This document shows, piece by piece, positions 48,498 through 56,435 of a DNA stretch of 64,000 nt. Origin of the DNA: Desulfosporosinus cupriresistens. GTDB lineage: Bacteria; Bacillota; Desulfitobacteriia; Desulfitobacteriales; Desulfitobacteriaceae. The notes under the pieces were generated by a model. That model searched no databases and had not been told where the DNA came from. It saw only the letters and a list, made by a program, of their open reading frames with translations. Numbering within the stretch: the stretch's first letter is position 1; every line of letters begins with the position of its first letter. The translations under genes and the position numbers were made by a program. The stretch spans positions 1-64,000 of the forward strand of contig NZ_MASS01000005.1 in NCBI RefSeq assembly GCF_001707885.1, read 5' to 3'.

Positions 48498-50705
48498 TTT
48501 GCGTGTAACTAAAACGTCTTGAATAAGTGAGCCAATATCCAGAATTAATGTCACTTTGCCATCTCCGAGAATCGTTGCGCCGGCAATTCCAGGCAGGTTA
48601 CTCAAGAAATCGCCCAAGGACTTAATGACAACTTCCTGCTGTCCGCGCAGCTCATCCACGATGAGTCCCAGTGCTTTATCGCCAAAGCCCACAACGACAA
48701 CAAAAACCTCACTGCTTTCGGTTTCTGGAGCAGGAAGACCAAATTTCTCTTGTAAAGAGATCAGGGGCAGCGTGTTCCCACGCAGTTGAACCATTGGCAA
48801 CCGACCCACCGTTTTGATATCCATGCGATTGACCAACAGGGTCTCTAAAACAGAAGAGAGCGGAACTGCATAAATCTCTTCTCCTACTTCGACGAGAAGC
48901 GCTTGAATAATCGCCAAGGTCAGCGGCAACCGAATGGTAAACGTTGTTCCTAACCCTTGACGAGTCGTAATATCCACCATTCCGCCTAGATTATTTAGAG
49001 CCTTTTTGACAACATCCATCCCCACACCCCGACCGGAAATGTCGGTCACCTTTTCTGCCGTGCTAAAGCCCGGTAAAAAGATCAAGTTAGCAATATCCCG
49101 TTCAGAGAGTTCTTCCCTCTCAACAATTAAACCCTTAGATACTGCAATATTCCTGATTTTATCGAGGGGTAAACCAGCCCCATCATCAGAAATCAGGATA
49201 GCTATATGGTTCCCTTCATGATAGGCATCCAGCGTCACGGTGCCAAGTTCTGGCTTACCTGCCGCACGCCGTTCTTCAGGGGACTCAATCCCATGATCAA
49301 CCGAATTTCGGATGAGATGCATTAAAGGATCTCCGATAACTTCAACCACAGTCTTATCCAATTCTGTGTCTTCGCCCTTTAGAACAAGTTCAATCTCTTT
49401 GCCGGTTTTCTTAGCGAGGTCACGAACCAAACGGGGGAAACGACTAAAGACGGTCCCGATCGCTACCATACGTAAACGCATGACACTCTCTTGCAGGTCG
49501 TTCATTAAACGGCCCAAATAAACGTTGGCCTCGTTTAAACTATTGACCATATTATCTGTTTGGTACTGAGCTTTCAAATCCAAACCAATCTGTACCAAGC
49601 GGGTCCGAGTAATAACCATTTCTCCCACAAGGTTAATCAGGTTATCCATCCGAACCGTATCCACTCGGATCGTATGTACTTGCGTGTTCCCTTCCCCATT
49701 GGTAATCCCGTCAGTAAGTACTGCAGAATCTGAACCTGTCCCTTTCGGTTCAACCATAGCTTTTTGACTAGGGATTGTCTTAAGAGGTTTCGCTTGTGTC
49801 ACAGCTTTAGAGCTAATACTAGGCGTAGTCTCCAGTTCTGAAATAATTGTTTCTACGACCTCAGCCGTATCTTTAGTTGTATGCGCAGTTGTTTCAGTTC
49901 CCCCAATGCCATCTGGATAGGGGTGAATGACAACATCCACCAACTCAGAAATTTCTAATAGTTCTCTCCGCATCTCTGCAATAGGTTCATCACAAAGTAC
50001 AAGAAGGGAAAAGCCTTCATCAGTACCAGCTTCCAAATCTTCAATGCTGGGAAAAAGCTTAACCACTGTGCCCATTCCTTCGAGCCGCTGAGTGGCCATG
50101 ACCGCGCGAACTGCCTTCATGAGGGTATTAGGTGCAAGTTTCACATCCACTTGATAGATACCATACCCCATCATATGAGCATTATTAATCTTTGCACTTT
50201 CTGCCTGATCCAAGGAAAAATCCAGAGGGATAAAATCATTCTCCAATTTTTGTTCATTTCCTTGAACAGACTGTGAACTCGTCTGAGTGGGTTTTTCACC
50301 ACTTATTAAGTCTTTCATTGAGGAGACTAAGTCTTCGTAGCCAAGGGTGATCTCCATTCGCTGCTCAACTTGAGCCAGCATCGCTTTGACGCGATCAGTT
50401 ACTGCTAAAAGGATGTCAATCATTTCAAGCGAAACATCAATTTTCCCCTGACGCAAACGATCCAATAAATCTTCAGCAGCGTGGGTCATTGACACAATCG
50501 GTGTGAATCCCATGGTCCCCGAAGCACCTTTCAAACTGTGAGCTGAGCGGAAAAGATCGTTAATAAGCCCGATGTTCCCCCCTTCTTTTTCCAGTTGTAA
50601 GAGCCCTGCTCCGAGCTTTTCGATCTGTTCTTGGGAATCTAATAGGTAAAAATCTAAGAACTCCTCCAAATCCACCCCTTGATTTTTGTCGTCATCCTGG
50701 CTCAT
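48492..50705 (-). CDS. cheA: chemotaxis histidine kinase CheA
   Basis: Protein of 737 aa. P1 domain with phospho-histidine in LFRSAHSLKGASGTMGF (about 51); a P2-like region (about 190-275); dimerisation segment (NLVGEMVITRTRLVQIGLDL); kinase core with HLIRNSVDHGIESPEERRA, ILISDDGAGL and SGRGVGMDVVKKAL; CheW-like P5 (about 600-737). First gene of the big operon. The last codon and stop lie in a repeat array. Confidence 0.95.
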   Translation of the reverse strand: MSQDDDKNQGVDLEEFLDFYLLDSQEQIEKLGAGLLQLEKEGGNIGLINDLFRSAHSLKGASGTMGFTPIVSMTHAAEDLLDRLRQGKIDVSLEMIDILLAVTDRVKAMLAQVEQRMEITLGYEDLVSSMKDLISGEKPTQTSSQSVQGNEQKLENDFIPLDFSLDQAESAKINNAHMMGYGIYQVDVKLAPNTLMKAVRAVMATQRLEGMGTVVKLFPSIEDLEAGTDEGFSLLVLCDEPIAEMRRELLEISELVDVVIHPYPDGIGGTETTAHTTKDTAEVVETIISELETTPSISSKAVTQAKPLKTIPSQKAMVEPKGTGSDSAVLTDGITNGEGNTQVHTIRVDTVRMDNLINLVGEMVITRTRLVQIGLDLKAQYQTDNMVNSLNEANVYLGRLMNDLQESVMRLRMVAIGTVFSRFPRLVRDLAKKTGKEIELVLKGEDTELDKTVVEVIGDPLMHLIRNSVDHGIESPEERRAAGKPELGTVTLDAYHEGNHIAILISDDGAGLPLDKIRNIAVSKGLIVEREELSERDIANLIFLPGFSTAEKVTDISGRGVGMDVVKKALNNLGGMVDITTRQGLGTTFTIRLPLTLAIIQALLVEVGEEIYAVPLSSVLETLLVNRMDIKTVGRLPMVQLRGNTLPLISLQEKFGLPAPETESSEVFVVVVGFGDKALGLIVDELRGQQEVVIKSLGDFLSNLPGIAGATILGDGKVTLILDIGSLIQDVLVTRKS

Positions 50706-50823
50706 GATTTGCCACCCCTATCTTCCTCATAAGACATATATGAACTAGTTTGTGAGTTCCCTTTTAATGATACATTGCTTCAAATCATTCACATTAATTA
50801 TGTAAGCTTATTAGTAAAAAGAT

Positions 50824-50850
50824 ATATTGTTACGGTTACATATTGTTACG
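50824..50850. repeat. direct repeat upstream of cheA
   Basis: ATATTGTTACG occurs twice, at 50824-50834 and 50840-50850, with a 16-bp period, about 130 nt before the cheA start. It might be a regulator site. Confidence 0.45.
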
Positions 50851-50985
50851 ATCCAATAAATTCGACACAATTACTTAAATTCCTCCAAAAACTCAGATGG
50901 ATATCCTATAATCTTTCATTTTCTAATAGTAGCATCAAGTTGGTAATACGTATATAGTAAATCCGACAAAATCAGATTGGAAATT

Positions 50986-51034
50986 GTGAACAAAAAAAAA
51001 CAGTAGGCCTCGATTAGCGTCCTGTTTGTTTCAC
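50986..51034 (-). terminator. terminator behind flaG
   Basis: On the minus strand GTGAAACAAACAG pairs with CTGTTTTTTTTTGTTCAC, with a nine-T run in the second arm. It lies about 220 nt after the flaG stop. Confidence 0.5.
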
Positions 51035-51256
51035 ATGCCAATTTGCGCCTGGAGCCTCCTTTTCAGAAAGTTCCCAGCTCAACACCATTCTAAATATTAA
51101 CATCAATAAATAAAACAATATATGATTCATTCGCCACAATTCTTTAGGACTTTAGGGCAAATATCAAACAAGATGCCTAATTTGCATTCTGTTTGCTGTT
51201 TGTATTCGTTCCTATTGCTTTACCAAGCGCCTTCATGTTCGTTTTCAGACCCTCTC

Positions 51257-51625
51257 TTAGATTAGTTTATCAAACACCAAGCCAACCATATCGTTAAAAG
51301 TATTTAGAATATCTAAAGCCCGTTGAGATGGAATTTCATCCAGTAATTCCCCGTTTTGTTGATCGATTATCTTAACCACAACTCGTTGGGATTTTTCATC
51401 CACTCTGAACTCTAATCGCTTATCAATAATGCCCATGAGTCGGTTGAGCTTTTCGGCAACCTTTTCTACTTCCTCACGTGGAATCTCTTCGCGAGCAGAA
51501 GGAATTTCTTGCTTGCGATCGACAACCGGCCGAGGAGTCTCTTGAGACTGTTCCATTTTTTGTCCTGAAAACGTATCCATAGGTATCGTAGTAGACTGGG
51601 TATTCGGTTGAATGGGATTAATCAT
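51257..51625 (-). CDS. flaG: FlaG family protein (copy 1)
   Basis: 122 aa from ATG at 51623-51625 (MINPIQPNTQSTTIPMDTF) with AGGAGGG upstream; the frame to 51697 is rejected. Pro/Gln-rich N-terminus, then the FlaG domain (LEFRVDEKSQRVVVKIIDQQ and ELLDEIPSQRALDILNTF). FlaG influences filament length. A sigma-D promoter lies at 51715-51741. A second flaG is at 55620. Confidence 0.9.
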   Translation of the reverse strand: MINPIQPNTQSTTIPMDTFSGQKMEQSQETPRPVVDRKQEIPSAREEIPREEVEKVAEKLNRLMGIIDKRLEFRVDEKSQRVVVKIIDQQNGELLDEIPSQRALDILNTFNDMVGLVFDKLI

Positions 51626-51714
51626 TCGCAAATCCCTCCTGTAAAATGTAATCAATAAAATTAGCGTAGACTGTTCAACTGAGAGCTGAACTCTCAAAAT
51701 TTCTTTTTAATTTA

Positions 51715-51741
51715 ATATCGCAAGCCAGCTTTAGAACTTTA
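51715..51741 (-). promoter_or_regulatory. putative sigma-D promoter of flaG
   Basis: TAAA (51738-51741), 17 nt, then CGATAT (51715-51720), matching TAAA-N15-nnCGATAT of flagellar sigma. It stands 90 nt before the flaG start. Confidence 0.7.
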
Positions 51742-51751
51742 ACACCGAGAA

Positions 51752-52786
51752 CTAAATTTCTCTAAGACGCTTAAGTGCTGCAGGATAATTTCCGCATTTT
51801 TGGTAGTAACTAATTGCTTCAGCCCGGTATCCCAAACACTCATATATCACAGCAATGTTATACTTTGGCAGATAAGAATTAATTCCTTCTATCTTCCCCT
51901 CTTTGTCACCTATACACCGCAAAAATCGTTCTATAGCCTGTGAAAATCTCCCGTTATTCATAGAAACAAGGCCTATTAAAAACTGATAATCGATTGAACC
52001 AGCATAATACTTCTCGTAGTTTATGAGACCTAGCGTTTCAGCATAACTTTCACAATTAATTAGGGCATACCCGTAGGTTTCAACCAGATTTTCCACGTAT
52101 TCTAGGTGAAAATTCAACGGCAAGGCTAAAGCTTGTTTAAAGTAAGCGGCTGCCTCGCCATAGTTCTTGTCAAGATAATAGGTTTTACCTAATTGGTATA
52201 GCCCATAAGGATCTGTAGGACACTTCTCCAACTCTCGTTTCAAGAGGGCAATATTTCTGGCTGTTTTTTGAGTACGTTGAATTACCGCTGAGGTATAGCC
52301 TCTATGTTCTACCGTGATCTCCAACGGAACAGTAGAATAAGGACGCCCATCATTACTGACAAGCTGTTCATGAATAGCCCCTTCATAGTGAAACAGCTTG
52401 CGCTTAAAAAGGCGACTTATTCTCTCGTTTATCCGTTTCCCCTCAATAATATTAATCAGTTTGATGCGACCCACAATCAGATCTTCGACCGAGAGGAGAG
52501 TGCGAAGGGATTCTGTCTTAAACTCGGTGATGACTTCATCCGCATCCATCACTAGCACCCATTCATGAGACGCTTTCTCTAAAGAGAAGTTCCTGGCAGC
52601 AGCAAAATCATCCACCCAAGGAAAATCATAGACCTGCTGAGTGAAATTCAACGCGATCTCCTTCGTCCGATCTGTGGAGCCAGTATCCACCACGATGATT
52701 TCCTGAACATAAGGGCAGAGCTGGTGCAAGCTTTGCTCGAGTAACTCTTCTTCGTTCTTCACAATCATACATAGGCTTAGTTCCAT
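51752..52786 (-). CDS. family 2 glycosyltransferase with TPR tail
   Basis: 344 aa from ATG at 52784-52786 (MELSLCMIVKNEEELLEQSL), weak ribosome site. GT-A domain with VVDTGSTDRT and the metal-site MDADEVI (DAD, about 85-91), then tetratricopeptide helices (about 190-340, such as DPYGLYQLGKTYYLDKNYGE). It sits among filament genes next to flaG and fliD operons, so it may add sugars to flagellin; this is inference from position. Confidence 0.82.
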   Translation of the reverse strand: MELSLCMIVKNEEELLEQSLHQLCPYVQEIIVVDTGSTDRTKEIALNFTQQVYDFPWVDDFAAARNFSLEKASHEWVLVMDADEVITEFKTESLRTLLSVEDLIVGRIKLINIIEGKRINERISRLFKRKLFHYEGAIHEQLVSNDGRPYSTVPLEITVEHRGYTSAVIQRTQKTARNIALLKRELEKCPTDPYGLYQLGKTYYLDKNYGEAAAYFKQALALPLNFHLEYVENLVETYGYALINCESYAETLGLINYEKYYAGSIDYQFLIGLVSMNNGRFSQAIERFLRCIGDKEGKIEGINSYLPKYNIAVIYECLGYRAEAISYYQKCGNYPAALKRLREI

Positions 52787-52852
52787 TGCCACCACGCTCT
52801 TCCCTGAAAATGCTAATATAAATGAACACATTTACTCTCGAAATTTAATAAA

Positions 52853-52882
52853 GCCACTAGCTCGATATTCTAAACTAGTGGC
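52853..52882 (-). terminator. terminator behind yjfB
   Basis: GCCACTAG / CTAGTGGC perfect 8-bp stem, 7 nt after the yjfB stop, followed by TTTATTAAATTT on the minus strand. Confidence 0.65.
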
Positions 52883-52888
52883 GATTCC

Positions 52889-53086
52889 TTAGACCCGTAC
52901 GTCAAACGTAGATCCTAAATTTGGCTGAATGGACGACTCCATAGCCTTCGTTGACTCGCCTGCTAGAGACGTTATTGAGTCACCTTGTGTCGCTTCAACA
53001 CCCATCGCCATTTTCATGACCGAGATGCCCACCTGTTGCTGAACTTTACTTTGATTAAGCACAACTGACATAGCTGCTATATCCAT
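52889..53086 (-). CDS. YjfB family putative motility protein
   Basis: 65 aa from ATG at 53084-53086, AAGGAG 8 nt upstream. MDIAAMSVVLNQSKVQQQVG and ISVMKMAMGVEATQ match the short YjfB family seen in flagellar loci; function unknown. Last gene of the flaG2-fliD-fliS-fliT unit. A decayed second copy lies near 56.15 kb. Confidence 0.8.
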   Translation of the reverse strand: MDIAAMSVVLNQSKVQQQVGISVMKMAMGVEATQGDSITSLAGESTKAMESSIQPNLGSTFDVRV

Positions 53087-53098
53087 ATAGATCACTCC

Positions 53099-53431
53099 TT
53101 AACGTTGCCAATTCATTCGGCTAAGAACCGTAGGGCTCCCACCACTATAGGCTTCTCTTACGTGATGTTGCCGTTTACTAACGCACATCCTTAACTGCAA
53201 CTTAGAGATGACACTTTGGCTATCTTGCTGGATTTCATTTAGTACCCTTTGCCCTTCGGGCGAATCTTTGTAACCATCATCAGCGGTCTGGTCGATGATG
53301 GTCTGGAGACGTTCTCTCTGACTCAGCAAGTCGTAAAAGAGCTGCATATCCTGTTTGATCAAAAACTTTTCCATCTCTTTGGTCAAAAAGCGAAAATCCT
53401 GCCACAAATCACTTGTTTTCCTGCCAGCCAT
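53099..53431 (-). CDS. fliT: FliT-like flagellar chaperone
   Basis: Protein of 110 aa, mostly helical (DLWQDFRFLTKEMEKFLIKQ, LLSQRERLQTIIDQ). Length, helices and place behind fliS point to a FliT-type chaperone for FliD. Primary sequence is weakly conserved, so the symbol is tentative. Confidence 0.65.
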   Translation of the reverse strand: MAGRKTSDLWQDFRFLTKEMEKFLIKQDMQLFYDLLSQRERLQTIIDQTADDGYKDSPEGQRVLNEIQQDSQSVISKLQLRMCVSKRQHHVREAYSGGSPTVLSRMNWQR

Positions 53432-53432
53432 C

Positions 53433-53825
53433 CTACTTGCCTACTGCTCTAGCGACATGTGTCTGTTCCATAGCCCCAACCCACGCCTCTCGTAACTCTT
53501 GCAACACATGTTTAGCTTGCTGCAGTTGTTGCACATCTCTTTTGATATTCCCTTGAATTAAACAGTGTTCCGTGTATTCATAAAGTCGGGCCCAGTTTTT
53601 CGATATTTCATAGCTCATATCCAATGTTACGACAAATTCGTGCACGATAGCCTGCACACGCTGATTAGCGTGATGTGCTTTTTCAATATTTCCCTGTTCG
53701 GTCGCCAAAATGCATTCACTCAGAAATCGTAGCGCCCCATTATAGAGCAATAAGGTTAACTGAGCAGGTGAGGACGTCATCACCTGCTGATTTTTATAGA
53801 CATTAGCCATCTGGGCGTTCAACAT
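53433..53825 (-). CDS. fliS: flagellin chaperone FliS
   Basis: 130 aa from the ATG at 53823-53825 (AGGAGG 8 nt upstream; an ATG two codons earlier is too close to the site). NVYKNQQVMTSSPAQLTLLL and YNGALRFL are the FliS hallmark. Binds flagellin C-terminus before export; in Bacillus it also works with FliW. Confidence 0.92.
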   Translation of the reverse strand: MLNAQMANVYKNQQVMTSSPAQLTLLLYNGALRFLSECILATEQGNIEKAHHANQRVQAIVHEFVVTLDMSYEISKNWARLYEYTEHCLIQGNIKRDVQQLQQAKHVLQELREAWVGAMEQTHVARAVGK

Positions 53826-53863
53826 CTGCATTCCCTCCTAATTACTACATTACTCACCTACAA

Positions 53864-55597
53864 TCAACTGCTGGAAGAAAGCATCGAGGTTATCCAACTG
53901 CTCTGCGAACTCAGCGATTGTAAAGCAACTTCCATGGCATTATACTGCTTATAATAGGTATCTTGCATCATGTCAAAGGTATCTTCAGCTGATGTAATTT
54001 GCTTGTTGAGCGCAATGATTCTCAGCGCATAATTGCTACTGCTATCTGTTTCAGTCAGTGACGAAGTACTGGCTATCGTTCTCAATTTAGTTCTTGCGCT
54101 GTTAAGACTATCATAAATCCGTCCGGAAATCCCTTGGCTTGACCATTCCGTCGATGTTGTTGTCCCATCAGCTGCCCCGGCCGCTGCCGTTGCAGTTGTT
54201 GTTGTCGTTGTCCCATCAGCTGCCGTTTTCGTTGTTGTTGTCACACCCCCAGCTGTCGTCGTTGTCACCGCTGTTCCAGGAGCTCCAAACAGTTCATACA
54301 ACACATTGGGATCAGCACTCAATGCGGCCTCTAGCTTATCTGTATCCAAGTGAAGCTTGCCGCCCTCAGTATAGTCAGCCGTGGTAATCCCAATCGAAGA
54401 GGCACTATTATACGTACTGTTACCGCCTTTAACAGTCGAAGAGAAAGCACTCCGCATGGAGTTGATCAGACCTGTCAGAGTAGAGTCGTTATAGAGCATC
54501 CCGCTCTCTGCTTTCTCATTCCATTTCTTAATTTCCGACTCTGACATATCGGCTTCCTGAGCGTCCGTAAGCGGGGGATAATCAGTATACCTTGCTTCCG
54601 ACACCTTAGCATTGAGCTCCTCCAAGATTGTATTATACGAATCTACTAAGGACTGGATACTCTTTACCGCACTATCGATATCATTACTCACACTCACACT
54701 CGTCACTGCCCCTGTAAAACCGGTTCCAGTTATGTCAGCAGGAATTGTCCCCGAAGAGACTCCAGTCAAGTTGTAGGTGATGTTCGAAATAGTAAAAGAA
54801 TTGTTGGGTTCAGTTAAGCGTGCCCCATCAAGTTGAAACACAGCATCTTTGCCCGCGCTACTGTAAGTATCGGTTGAACCCACTTGGGTTAAAGGCAGGT
54901 GCAATTTGTTAACAAAAAAATCTGTCCCATCCGTATCACCTGACGTAAAGTCAGTGATACTAATATTAGCCGCAGCCCCAGTATTCGTACTGGCCAAAAA
55001 AAAGCGATCCAAATTACTATCATAACTTGCCTGAACATTGATCCCTGCTTTATTGATCTGACTGACAAGATCATTTAAGGTCCCTGTGGGATCCACGGTA
55101 ATCGTCGCACTCGAGCTTCCATTAGCGATCGTTACCTTTAACGCCCCTGTGGGCTCGGTTCCATTATAAAGTTGCTCGGTGATCGATTTCTTTGAAACAT
55201 AAGTTGTTGGAGTAATAGCCTCAGTACTTGTCAAATTCGCACTACTGGCCAGTTGGGCTACCACCAAAGAATGTGTGCCATCCAAGGCCGCTGCACTTGC
55301 TTTGGCAGTGACCACCGAGGCGTTGCTCGTCGACACCGTATTGGGGGACAACGTTTTTTGAAGTTTATAATTAGACATCGCACTACTGAAAGTACTTATA
55401 TCATCATATACCGTATTATAGGCAGCCTTCTGCCATTGTAAGACTGTTTTCTGTTGCGTAAGTTTATCCAGTTTTGTTTGCTGAGCAGTCATTAATGCCT
55501 TAACAATGGCATCAACGTCAATACCCGAACCAGAAAGTCCATAAGTCCCGGCTAACGAACTAGTCGAAGCTGTTGAACTTGTCGTACTAGTTGTCAT
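53864..55597 (-). CDS. fliD: flagellar filament cap protein FliD
   Basis: 577 aa from ATG at 55595-55597 (AAGGAGG 6 nt upstream). N-terminal GLSGSGIDVDAIVKALMTAQ, beta-rich middle, and C-terminal coiled helix. A Thr/Ala-rich low-complexity run (about 445-475), encoded by GTT/GTC repeats near 54150-54270, is inserted before the last domain. Confidence 0.92.
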   Translation of the reverse strand: MTTSTTSSTASTSSLAGTYGLSGSGIDVDAIVKALMTAQQTKLDKLTQQKTVLQWQKAAYNTVYDDISTFSSAMSNYKLQKTLSPNTVSTSNASVVTAKASAAALDGTHSLVVAQLASSANLTSTEAITPTTYVSKKSITEQLYNGTEPTGALKVTIANGSSSATITVDPTGTLNDLVSQINKAGINVQASYDSNLDRFFLASTNTGAAANISITDFTSGDTDGTDFFVNKLHLPLTQVGSTDTYSSAGKDAVFQLDGARLTEPNNSFTISNITYNLTGVSSGTIPADITGTGFTGAVTSVSVSNDIDSAVKSIQSLVDSYNTILEELNAKVSEARYTDYPPLTDAQEADMSESEIKKWNEKAESGMLYNDSTLTGLINSMRSAFSSTVKGGNSTYNSASSIGITTADYTEGGKLHLDTDKLEAALSADPNVLYELFGAPGTAVTTTTAGGVTTTTKTAADGTTTTTTATAAAGAADGTTTSTEWSSQGISGRIYDSLNSARTKLRTIASTSSLTETDSSSNYALRIIALNKQITSAEDTFDMMQDTYYKQYNAMEVALQSLSSQSSWITSMLSSSS

Positions 55598-55619
55598 ATC
55601 CAACCTCCTTACATTACTA

Positions 55620-56006
55620 TTATATTTTTTTGTCTAAGAGAACCCCCACTAGACTTCGAATTGAAGCTATTGTATCAAGGAATTCGTGGGTTGGAATCTC
55701 TTTAAGCACTTTATCTGTTGCTTGGTCAACAACCTGAACCATCAGTTCTTGTGCCTTTTCATGATACTTAAAATGAATATTCGTATCAATCTCGCGCATG
55801 AACTGATTCATGGCCTCGGTCATTTTTTTCACATCTTGTACCTTGACCGGTTCTTGACGGACTTTATCCGGGCTACCCACTGCAGCAGCAGATACATCAC
55901 TGCTATTCCCGACCTGAACCTTGGTCACAGCCTGAACAACCAAAGCCTCCTTAGCAGTATAAGCAGACCCCTCTTTGACAGCTGTTTGTATGGCCCCTAT
56001 ATCCAA
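55620..56006 (-). CDS. flaG: FlaG family protein (copy 2)
   Basis: 128 aa from a TTG at 56004-56006 (LDIGAIQTAVKEGSAY), with GAGGTG upstream; a GTG three codons earlier is the alternative. C-terminal FlaG domain (IHFKYHEKAQELMVQVVDQA and DKVLKEIPTHEFLDTIASIR). First gene of the fliD operon behind a sigma-D promoter. The N-terminal MDIGAIQTAV resembles the YjfB start (MDIAAMSVV), suggesting a YjfB-FlaG chimera. Confidence 0.87.
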   Translation of the reverse strand: MDIGAIQTAVKEGSAYTAKEALVVQAVTKVQVGNSSDVSAAAVGSPDKVRQEPVKVQDVKKMTEAMNQFMREIDTNIHFKYHEKAQELMVQVVDQATDKVLKEIPTHEFLDTIASIRSLVGVLLDKKI

Positions 56007-56040
56007 ATAGAACACCTCAAATCGATTTTCTCTTAGTTCT

Positions 56041-56068
56041 TTATCGACACACTGGAGAGAAATCTTTA
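56041..56068 (-). promoter_or_regulatory. putative sigma-D promoter of flaG2-fliD operon
   Basis: TAAA (56065-56068), 18 nt, CGATAA (56041-56046); AAAG-N17-CGATAA in the same register as the flagellin promoter. Confidence 0.65.
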
Positions 56069-56129
56069 GAACTACTTAACTATTTTTCTTCCTATTTATA
56101 TTTTTACTAAGAATCTACTTTTAGTTGTT

Positions 56130-56200
56130 TTCAACGCTTATTGCCATTTTTATAACCGATATGCCTCACCTATTACTGAACTTTACATTGATTTGTTTCT
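56130..56200 (-). pseudogene. decayed yjfB copy
   Basis: On the minus strand this stretch matches the intact yjfB (around NQSKVQQQVGISVMKMAMGV) base by base over about 60 bp, with an AAA-to-TAA stop, a frameshift and further TAA codons. It is a degenerate remnant between flagellin and flaG2. Confidence 0.65.
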
Positions 56201-56374
56201 TACTAAGCTTGTTGTCTCTGGCATATTCAGCCAGTTTTCTCATTTCGGTCAACTTGACTCTCTATCTGGTCTAACCGCTCTAGTCGATACTTAACCTATT
56301 CTAATTTCTGGTTCAAATAGTTTTCACCGATCACTGTTGGCCCTTTTATAAAGCCTGACATCTTTTTTCTAGAG

Positions 56375-56407
56375 AAAAGCCAAGGGCGAAAAACGCCCCT
56401 GGCTTTT
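56375..56407 (-). terminator. terminator behind flagellin
   Basis: AAAAGCCAGGGGCG / CGCCCTTGGCTTTT stem (one G-T pair) with 5-nt loop, 29-61 nt after the flagellin stop, ending in TTTTCTCT on the minus strand. Confidence 0.8.
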
Positions 56408-56435
56408 TATAGTATCTATGATTCGACTAAATCAA

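Larger units (their letters stand above)
50706..51256. other. intergenic region upstream of cheA
   Basis: A/T-rich, no credible gene on either strand. It holds a direct repeat (50824-50850) and a hairpin with T-run (50986-51034) that likely closes the flaG transcript. The promoter of the main flagellar operon should be between about 50720 and 50980, but I cannot pick a single good -35/-10 pair. Confidence 0.5.

Noticed and set aside
54139..54387. 82-aa Leu/Pro/Ser-rich frame opposite fliD
   Set aside because: Low-complexity shadow of the Thr/Ala repeat in fliD.
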